Assembly: GCA_003602575.1 (NCBI GenBank)
Contig: QQRY01000056.1
Location: 1 to 56,734 of the forward strand
Length of the DNA: 56,734 bases
Source of the DNA: Candidatus Poseidoniales archaeon
Lineage (GTDB): Archaea > Thermoplasmatota > Poseidoniia > Poseidoniales > Poseidoniaceae
Direction: 5' to 3'
Shown one piece after another: positions 8,108 to 14,936 of this stretch. The notes beneath the pieces are model-generated. The model did no database searches, was not told the origin of the DNA, and was given only the letters and a program-made list of their open reading frames with translations. The number at the start of each line of letters is the position of its first letter. Within the stretch, counting starts at the first letter, position 1. The translations under genes and the position numbers were made by a program.

Positions 8108-10420
8108 GTGGACGGGAAAACCACGTTACTAACAGGAATTCTTGCTTTTATCTTAATCGGCGGCGGTTTCTTAACCTTGGTCGTCGATAATATCGAACAA
8201 GAAGAAAACAAAGATGATGATTCTGATTTGGCAGAAAACCCGGAGGATATAATTCCAGTAGATGAGATTCCACAACTATTTTTTGCTGATTTTTCTAAAT
8301 CTTGGGATGATGAAAATGTTACTTTATCTGGATTTATCACCGATGAATCACCAATTACCAGTACAGTTACTATGGAAGTTTTAGATAGTAATCTAATCAC
8401 AATAATTGACCCATTTAATATCTCGGTTTTAGCAGATGGTTCTTGGAGTACTGAAATAGCTGTTTCTACTCCAGGTGAGTGGTTTGTCAAGTCCTCAGTT
8501 GTCGATTCAGCCGGCCAAACTAGTAATTTTACGATTACTGAAATGGAAATCACTGCACCTCAAGAAAATACTGTAGTTATTACTTTCTTGTGGGATGAGC
8601 CAGAAGAGAACAGTTCAATTGGTACATTAACTGGGGTTCTAATTCATAGATTTCCTGAAACATGTTCAGTGGAATACAGACCAAAATATCAGAGCCCAAC
8701 GCTTGATGTAACAGGGGTAATGGATAATTCAACAGGCTCTTATTATATGGAATTTGATACCGATACAGTAAATGCCAATGGAACTATTTTCGCTACTTGT
8801 GGATTATTTTCAGTTTCTTCTTCAATGGTTGAAGTAATTCTACCAATTCCTCCTGAGCCAGCAGGCGATACTGATTTAGATGGTATATTAGATGATGAAG
8901 ACCAATGTGATTCAACCCCATCTGGTGAACCAGTCTATGATACTGGATGCTCAGATTCTGAGACCGATGATGACTTAGATGGTGTGATGAATAGCGACGA
9001 TCAATGTCCAAATACTCCACAAGGAGAAACAGTAGACTTCACAGGCTGTTCATTATCTCAAAAAGATAGTGATGGCGATGGAATAAGTGATGCAGTTGAC
9101 ACTTGTCCAGGGACTCCAGTAGGAGAAATAGCAGACTCAGTAGGTTGCTCAGATTCCCAAAAAGATACAGATGGTGACGGTGTTACAGATGACCTTGACC
9201 AGTGCCCCAATACCCCTGCCGGCGATGTTGTAAATTCCAATGGTTGCACAGTTCCAGATTGGGAACCTGAAGATTCGTGGCAATGTCAAAATGGCCAAGG
9301 GCCTTGGGTAAAGGATCTTAATGGAGATGGCAATTCTTACCAATCCAATACCAATGGAGTAAATAGTGCTGGAGGAGGAGGCTCAGGACCTTGGTTCCAG
9401 TGTGAAGTCTCAGTTACTATAGCGAATGGAGAAATGGTTGTCGATTCCAATGGGATTCCAAATCATGACTTTTTGTCAACTATGGGTTGCTGTGCGAATG
9501 AGGTTAATTTGGAATGGCACATTCCATTAAACCCTGTCAATGATACAAGTGGGGGCCATGATACAACCAATTGTCCAGCATCTACTGGACGCTGGGAATG
9601 TGCACCGGATAGAGGGGCTGTAGCAGTTTCAGTAAATGGAGTACCAATTTACGGGGTTGAAGAAGGCCCAGGTGGAGATGCTATTGCTTTGCATTTTGAC
9701 TATTTTGTAGAAGATAGACAACCCATCTTCTTGGGCCACTGTGCTTCTCATTCTGCCAATGTTAACTTTCACTACCATTATGATTCTCAGTGCTCTGTTT
9801 GGACGCCGGGAGTCGGTGAAACAATAGCCGATTATGATTGGACAGACTTAGATGACACTCAACATAGTCCAATAATCGGTTGGGCTTTTGATGGCTATCC
9901 AATCTATGGAATGTATGGTAATGATGGAAGTGGAGGAATCAAAGCCATTACTTCTTCATATGAAGTTGAAAGAACTCAAGAAAATGGCGACCAAGGTTAC
10001 AATGGTATCGATGATTGGAATTATGTTGCCGGTGTAGGTGATTTGGATGAGTGTAATGGAAGATGGGGCGTAACACCTGAGTATCCAGAAGGAACATATC
10101 ACTATGTTAGTACACCTCTATCCGGTTCATCAAAATTAGTTACTAATACCGATGGTAATCAAGTACCGATGATTGGTATGCCATATTTCTTACTTTGTTA
10201 CCATGGAGTTGCAGACCTTGACGCCCAGCCATCTAATGGACAAGGTGGCGGCGGCGGTGGACCCCGTACAACTCAAACAATGGTCTTGTACGAACATATG
10301 CCTGAACTTCTAGAAGAAACGGAAAATTTAGATGTTAACGGTCAAGAATTATTGTGGAATTCAAGTTTTATCTGGATCGGAATAGTAGCTCTAATTCTGT
10401 TGAGAAAACGTTCAAAGTGA
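8108..10420 (+). CDS. membrane-anchored TSP3-repeat protein with YHYH domain
   Basis: An exported 770-residue protein. In order: a signal peptide/anchor (about residues 5-24), an Ig-like region (to about 250), four TSP3 calcium repeats of the DxCPxTPxGxxVxxxGC type (about 255-385), a Cys/His-rich YHYH domain (about 400-690), a Gly-rich linker, and a C-terminal membrane helix ending RKRSK. The YHYH domain shows GHCASHS, HYHYDSQC, HSPIIGWAFDGYPIYG, LDECNGR and GTYHY, all hallmarks of the Pfam YHYH family. The His pattern suggests metal binding. The start is a GTG with a TATA box 26 bases upstream. The stop overlaps the Shine-Dalgarno of the Sco1-like gene, so the pair is an operon and points to copper (inference). 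Confidence 0.85.
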   Translation: MDGKTTLLTGILAFILIGGGFLTLVVDNIEQEENKDDDSDLAENPEDIIPVDEIPQLFFADFSKSWDDENVTLSGFITDESPITSTVTMEVLDSNLITIIDPFNISVLADGSWSTEIAVSTPGEWFVKSSVVDSAGQTSNFTITEMEITAPQENTVVITFLWDEPEENSSIGTLTGVLIHRFPETCSVEYRPKYQSPTLDVTGVMDNSTGSYYMEFDTDTVNANGTIFATCGLFSVSSSMVEVILPIPPEPAGDTDLDGILDDEDQCDSTPSGEPVYDTGCSDSETDDDLDGVMNSDDQCPNTPQGETVDFTGCSLSQKDSDGDGISDAVDTCPGTPVGEIADSVGCSDSQKDTDGDGVTDDLDQCPNTPAGDVVNSNGCTVPDWEPEDSWQCQNGQGPWVKDLNGDGNSYQSNTNGVNSAGGGGSGPWFQCEVSVTIANGEMVVDSNGIPNHDFLSTMGCCANEVNLEWHIPLNPVNDTSGGHDTTNCPASTGRWECAPDRGAVAVSVNGVPIYGVEEGPGGDAIALHFDYFVEDRQPIFLGHCASHSANVNFHYHYDSQCSVWTPGVGETIADYDWTDLDDTQHSPIIGWAFDGYPIYGMYGNDGSGGIKAITSSYEVERTQENGDQGYNGIDDWNYVAGVGDLDECNGRWGVTPEYPEGTYHYVSTPLSGSSKLVTNTDGNQVPMIGMPYFLLCYHGVADLDAQPSNGQGGGGGGPRTTQTMVLYEHMPELLEETENLDVNGQELLWNSSFIWIGIVALILLRKRSK

Positions 10421-10429
10421 GGTTTATTC

Positions 10430-11083
10430 TTGAATCATAGGATTATGGTTATTTTACTGGTCAGTAATCTGATATTTGCTGGTTGTCTAAGTTCACAAGA
10501 TGATATTTTTGAAGGTCAAGAAATCGAATCAGAGAAGTCCTTTCTGCCTTTCACATTAATCGATTCTAATAACTCAACATATAATTCCACCAATTTTAAT
10601 GGCATGGTTGTTGTTGTAAATTTCTTTTATACTAATTGTCCTGATACTTGTTCGACCGTCACTCCAGATTTGAAAATTCTTCATGATGATTTTTCGAATG
10701 AAATTGGTATTAATCTAACATTCATATCAATTACAGTAGATCCATGGAGAGATGGTCCTAACGACCTCAGTGATTACATGGCTTACTTCAATACCTCTTG
10801 GACATACTTAACCACAGAGGAATTTGTTGATGGTGATTTTTCTTTAATCGAGCAAATCTGGTCTGATTTCGGAATAGGAGTAGTCCTTACTGAAAGTGAT
10901 AATAGCACAACAATAAGTGGTAGAGGTCACACAATTTACTATGATATAGAACATACAGATGGAATAGTAATTATCGGTAAGGATGGTTATCAAAAAGTAC
11001 GCTGGGATGAAAATAATTGGAACCTTGATGGAATCAATAGCGACATCAATACGTTGCTCAAAGAACCCTCAAGTGATTCTTGA
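10430..11083 (+). CDS. Sco1/SenC-type copper chaperone, putative lipoprotein
   Basis: A thioredoxin-fold copper chaperone of the type that supplies the CuA site of cytochrome oxidase or other extracytoplasmic copper proteins. The Cu ligands are visible: Cys70 and Cys74 in CPDTC, and His167 in GRGHTIYYD. ITVDPWRDGP is the usual SCO segment after the beta sheet. The N-terminus is a short hydrophobic signal ending LIFAGC (Cys19), a bacterial-type lipobox, so it is probably lipid-anchored outside the cell. The start is a TTG at 10430 with TGAGGT six bases upstream overlapping the previous stop; ATG 10445 is a weaker alternative. Length 217 is usual for the family. Confidence 0.88.
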   Translation: MNHRIMVILLVSNLIFAGCLSSQDDIFEGQEIESEKSFLPFTLIDSNNSTYNSTNFNGMVVVVNFFYTNCPDTCSTVTPDLKILHDDFSNEIGINLTFISITVDPWRDGPNDLSDYMAYFNTSWTYLTTEEFVDGDFSLIEQIWSDFGIGVVLTESDNSTTISGRGHTIYYDIEHTDGIVIIGKDGYQKVRWDENNWNLDGINSDINTLLKEPSSDS

Positions 11084-11096
11084 TTTCAGTACTTAT

Positions 11097-11843
11097 TCAG
11101 AATGGATTTTCTGGAGAGTTCTGGTCCCAAACTGTTTGTTCAGCAGGTTGTTGCATTGTAGTTTGAGGCTGAACCGGTGTTTGGGCAACCTGTTGGTAAA
11201 CCGGCTGCTGCATTGTAGTTTGTTGCATCATTTGACCGCCTTGACCCATCTGTCCACCCATTGGCATTCCACCTTGTTGAATGACTGTAACCTTGGGTCC
11301 ACCTTCGCCGATTGCAACTCCTAAAATCAAACCAAAGACTACGAAAACTCCACCACAACATAGTAGCATTGAACCACCTAAGCCTTGTAAGAATCCACCA
11401 ACTGCTTCTCCTACTTCTTCACCAAGAACTTCCCACATTGGTAAAAGTTGTATTTCATGTGATGCATCTATGTCGTATGTTCCTTCACTAGCAAGCCATG
11501 TACTTAGTGTACCCATATGGTACCATCCTTCTGGGTCATCTTCCCATCCAACTGGTTTAGATCCATCTTCAGTGCAGTCGTCATTATAGTATACATTATT
11601 CCCATCAGAATCATCAATGGTCATTACAAATTCATCACATCTTATATTACTTCTAACTAATACCATCATATCGTCAGATGCATCGAAATAATAGGATCCT
11701 GATTGTCCACTCCAAACACTTTTGTCCATGACGTCAATCTCTCCAGCATCATCGACGTTACTACTTCCTACTGCAAGAAGAACTCCGCCAATAATCAAAA
11801 TTACGAGACCAATAGCCATGAAAACTTTACCAACTGTGTGCAT
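11097..11843 (-). CDS. membrane protein with Gln-rich cytoplasmic tail, unknown function
   Basis: About 248 residues with an N-terminal hydrophobic helix (MAIGLVILIIGGVLLAVG), an external domain of about 110 residues with Cys pairs (RCDEF, DDCTEDG) and Trp-containing segments, and a second Gly/Cys/Val-rich helix (about 170-190). A low-complexity tail of repeated MQQPxxQ, QMGQGGQMMQQ and TTMQQP follows, ending VWDQNSPENPF. I do not recognise the family. An ATG at 11858 is in frame, but a TATA box centred near 11868 lies about 25 bases from the ATG at 11843, favouring 11843 as a leaderless start. Confidence 0.7.
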   Translation of the reverse strand: MHTVGKVFMAIGLVILIIGGVLLAVGSSNVDDAGEIDVMDKSVWSGQSGSYYFDASDDMMVLVRSNIRCDEFVMTIDDSDGNNVYYNDDCTEDGSKPVGWEDDPEGWYHMGTLSTWLASEGTYDIDASHEIQLLPMWEVLGEEVGEAVGGFLQGLGGSMLLCCGGVFVVFGLILGVAIGEGGPKVTVIQQGGMPMGGQMGQGGQMMQQTTMQQPVYQQVAQTPVQPQTTMQQPAEQTVWDQNSPENPF

Positions 11844-11864
11844 GGCAAACCCTCGCATCTATAG

Positions 11865-11872
11865 CATATAAC
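11865..11872 (-). promoter_or_regulatory. TATA box of the gene starting at 11843
   Basis: GTTATATG on the minus strand is about 25 bases before the ATG at 11843 but only 10 from the ATG at 11858. Its position decides the start choice if the transcript is leaderless. Confidence 0.45.
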
Positions 11873-11889
11873 TCTGTCTAAATGAGGAA

Positions 11890-13779
11890 TTATGCAGGAA
11901 TTGGCTGATGTTCCCACCATGCAGGGGCCTCAAACCAAGCCCCATGAGATGGTGAACGGTCAATAATTGGAATACCAAATACGCCCCCATTTATACTAAG
12001 TCCACCGAAGGGATTTGTAGCACATGGGCCTGGGAGATAATCCTCTCCAGTTTCAGTTAACTCAATTCTAAGAGAGTGGCCAGCAGGGATTACAACATCT
12101 AATGGATTGAACTCCATCAACATGGTATATTGACTGGCCGGAGAGGTTGGCTTAGCATCATATCCACCATCACGGTATCGAATATCCATTGTAGCATGGC
12201 CAAGTCTTAAGTTAGCGGTTTCATCAAATAATGTAGCAAATATTTGTCCACCTTGACATGCTTGGGTAGTAACATCTAGATGCAATGTAGGTAGGCCTGA
12301 AACATGAGTTTCTTCTTCAAACACACCACTGGTTATTGTCACTGATGAACCCAGTCCATTTACAGTACCACTGGCGCCATTCCACTCAGTAGAAATATCT
12401 TGAAGTAGCCATGTCATATCTTCAGGTGGCCATGTTTCTTCAACATGCCATCTGCCATCATTGGTTTGAATTTGTACCATCGGTTCAGGCTCTTCTCCGA
12501 TATCTTTGAGATAATAGTTGAACCATTCGTATAACTCAACAGCCCAGTCCATACGACTCATATTTGGGTATGCTTCCTTACCATAACCGGATTCTAACTC
12601 GTTGTGTCTATCTGGCTGGTCAGGATAATTATGAGCCCATTGACCTGCGATCGCTCTAGCATTTATTCCTGCATCACGCATTAACTGATAGGTCGGGAAT
12701 GCATGATATGGATCTACATTCCAATCTTGAAGTCCCCACACAAGATAGACACTACCTCGATAGTTTTCTAGAACATCGGGAAGATGTCTTCTTTCATCCC
12801 AATAATCATTCCATTCTGCTCCACCAAATTCTGCTCCAGCCCATGTTGAAAATGGATTTAGTGGGCCGATTAAATCATCGGTACACATTCGCATATCATC
12901 TGTTCCCGCATCGGTAGTTGCACCTTCGTATAGTGCATCGTACAACATCGCTCTACTTTCAGAAGAGCCATTGCGGTAGAACATTTCTTGGACACCGATT
13001 GACCCTGAAATAGGGACGATGGTTTTGAGGTGTTCAGATGGTTGTTGAGCAGCTTCCCAATTTGTCGTACCTGCGTATGATTTACCCATTAGTCCAACAT
13101 TGCCGTTAGACCATTCTTGTTGACCTAACCAATCGACTACAGCCTGTATGCCAGTTTGCTCTCCAAGTCCTTTGACATCTTGGCAGTGTGTTGATTGTCC
13201 AGTGCCGAAAGTTGAGGCTTGGGCTAAAGCATAACCATGAGGAACAAAGGTATCGTAAACCCACTTTCCAACTCCACCATCAGGTACAGTATTTGGACTA
13301 GAATCTTCTCCAACAATTCCCTCTCCACCGAAGTCATAGTATGGGTGGATTGTCATAATTACAGGAACTTTGACTCCTTCTTTTACATCGGGCAACCATA
13401 AGGCCACATGCATTAGTGCTTCGCCAGGAACTCCAGCATCTTGTTCACTTGAGGGAAGTTCAACTTCTATGAAATGTTCAGTATATGGCTTCGGGTCGAT
13501 AGTGCCCTTGACTGGAAGTTGCGCCCTAAGTTGGTCCATTGGTAAATCCATTGTATGACGTAGATGAAGAGGAGTCTGCCACCATTCATACTCTTCGACT
13601 TCATCAGTCGTACTACTAACGATAGCCTCTCCAAAACTAACCGCTAATAACAAAAAGACAACTGAAATGGTAATTGTCGATAATATAGACAAATTTAGTT
13701 CTCGTCTGGAAGAGACATTTGAGGGGACAATTTCAGCTTCCAAGATTTCACCCTCTAGAAACGAATCGACCTCTGCCAT
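11890..13779 (-). CDS. membrane-anchored CocE/NonD (S15, X-Pro dipeptidyl-peptidase-like) hydrolase
   Basis: A secreted serine hydrolase of 629 residues anchored by one helix (about residues 33-54). The alpha/beta hydrolase domain follows; the nucleophile is Ser234 in GLMGKSYAGTT. The acid is the Asp in VWGLQDWNV and the His is in QWAHNYPDQ, about 350-385. From about residue 440 there is the jelly-roll PepX_C domain (TWLLQDISTEWNG, VTTQACQGGQIFATLF, PAGHSLRIELTETGEDY). The family includes cocaine esterase and Xaa-Pro dipeptidyl peptidase; whether this one cleaves esters or peptides cannot be told. It lies among other exported enzymes and is divergent from the cyclophilin gene. Confidence 0.87.
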   Translation of the reverse strand: MAEVDSFLEGEILEAEIVPSNVSSRRELNLSILSTITISVVFLLLAVSFGEAIVSSTTDEVEEYEWWQTPLHLRHTMDLPMDQLRAQLPVKGTIDPKPYTEHFIEVELPSSEQDAGVPGEALMHVALWLPDVKEGVKVPVIMTIHPYYDFGGEGIVGEDSSPNTVPDGGVGKWVYDTFVPHGYALAQASTFGTGQSTHCQDVKGLGEQTGIQAVVDWLGQQEWSNGNVGLMGKSYAGTTNWEAAQQPSEHLKTIVPISGSIGVQEMFYRNGSSESRAMLYDALYEGATTDAGTDDMRMCTDDLIGPLNPFSTWAGAEFGGAEWNDYWDERRHLPDVLENYRGSVYLVWGLQDWNVDPYHAFPTYQLMRDAGINARAIAGQWAHNYPDQPDRHNELESGYGKEAYPNMSRMDWAVELYEWFNYYLKDIGEEPEPMVQIQTNDGRWHVEETWPPEDMTWLLQDISTEWNGASGTVNGLGSSVTITSGVFEEETHVSGLPTLHLDVTTQACQGGQIFATLFDETANLRLGHATMDIRYRDGGYDAKPTSPASQYTMLMEFNPLDVVIPAGHSLRIELTETGEDYLPGPCATNPFGGLSINGGVFGIPIIDRSPSHGAWFEAPAWWEHQPIPA

Positions 13780-13823
13780 GAACCGACCAACAATTACTCC
13801 ATCATGAGTATGACGCTTTTTTG

Positions 13824-13831
13824 CATATAAT
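13824..13831 (+). promoter_or_regulatory. TATA box of the cyclophilin gene
   Basis: CATATAAT stands about 32 bases before the ATG at 13860 with no ribosome binding site between. This fits a leaderless or nearly leaderless transcript. Confidence 0.5.
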
Positions 13832-13859
13832 TCTTTGATGTGGAACTTATCGTCGCGTC

Positions 13860-14891
13860 ATGCGAGGGCGATTTGCTACATTAGCCGTCCTCAATTTTAT
13901 TTTATTATTCTTGATTCCATCTGCTATTGCACAGGAAGAAGCGCCGGAATGGAGGTCTGTGGGAATAGATCCGAGCACTTGGACAGATGGACCGGTTGAA
14001 GAAGATACACCTATGAAAGAATCATTTGAAGGCAATGCAATTGTTTCAATTGAAGTCTCATATATTGAGGGCCATGGTGACTCTAGAGAAAGCGGAATAG
14101 TTATTCTGGAATTATTTGAACAATGGGCGCCAATTACAACTGCTAATATGATAAAAAACGTTGAAGCAGGAATTTATGATGGTATTTTTTTCCATAGAGT
14201 CATTGATGACTTTGTTACTCAGGCAGGAGATCCAACATGCAAAAAGTTGGGTGTCTATCCTTTCACCAGCCCTGAATGTGGCAGTGGTGGAACAGGAACT
14301 ACAATTCCACTAGAACACCATGAAAAATTATCACATGTGGATGGTGCAATAGGGATGGCTAGAGGTGCGGACCCTGATTCTGCGGATTCACAATGGTATA
14401 TTGCAGAAACTGAAGCGCACAATCTCGATCCTGAAAATCGAGATGATGAAGGATATGCTACCTTTGGAATTGTAAGAGATGGTATGCAACATATTCGTAA
14501 TATTGCAGTAACCCCGACCAGTGATGACCCAACTGGCGATGAAGATATTCAAAATCCAGCATCATCGGCAGGTAGGCCGATATACGAAGTTCAGATTATT
14601 TCAGTTTCTATGATTGGAGTATCAGACCCATATGGAACAATCAATTCTGAAGGACCGGAATCTCAAACATACAATACCATCAGTGACTTTGACACAAGAG
14701 TAGTCACCTCGATAGCGTTCATTGTAGCGATTTTACTCATAGTAGCAATGGTTTACCAAACTCAAATAGACCCACCTTCAACATTGGATGGCCAATCTAG
14801 TATAGTTTTGGATGCTATATTATTTGATGAATCTAATGACCCTTATGAAATGAGTAATAATATTGCAATTCTCAAAGAAGATAAAGATTAG
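13860..14891 (+). CDS. exported, membrane-anchored cyclophilin-type peptidyl-prolyl isomerase
   Basis: Catalyses cis-trans isomerisation of prolyl bonds, here outside the membrane. Residues 1-24 are a signal peptide ending SAIAQ. The cyclophilin domain spans about 60-245: the ELFEQWAPITTANM start, FFHRVIDDFVTQAGDP with the catalytic Arg of FHRV, then GAIGMARG, SQWYI (core SQFFI) and YATFGIVRDGM. A single helix near 280-300 anchors the protein, leaving a short cytoplasmic tail. Two Cys in an insertion (PTCKKLG...SPECGSG) may form a disulfide. Most archaeal cyclophilins are cytosolic, so surface location suits folding of the many large exported proteins around it (inference). Confidence 0.9.
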   Translation: MRGRFATLAVLNFILLFLIPSAIAQEEAPEWRSVGIDPSTWTDGPVEEDTPMKESFEGNAIVSIEVSYIEGHGDSRESGIVILELFEQWAPITTANMIKNVEAGIYDGIFFHRVIDDFVTQAGDPTCKKLGVYPFTSPECGSGGTGTTIPLEHHEKLSHVDGAIGMARGADPDSADSQWYIAETEAHNLDPENRDDEGYATFGIVRDGMQHIRNIAVTPTSDDPTGDEDIQNPASSAGRPIYEVQIISVSMIGVSDPYGTINSEGPESQTYNTISDFDTRVVTSIAFIVAILLIVAMVYQTQIDPPSTLDGQSSIVLDAILFDESNDPYEMSNNIAILKEDKD

Positions 14892-14936
14892 TCCATAATA
14901 GGGAAGGGCTTTGAAGTTCAAGTATCTAGGCGAGTT

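Noticed and set aside
8101-8553. Minus-strand 150-codon open frame at the start of the YHYH gene
   Set aside because: Fully contained in a recognised gene with signal peptide and TATA box on the other strand; no recognisable motif of its own.
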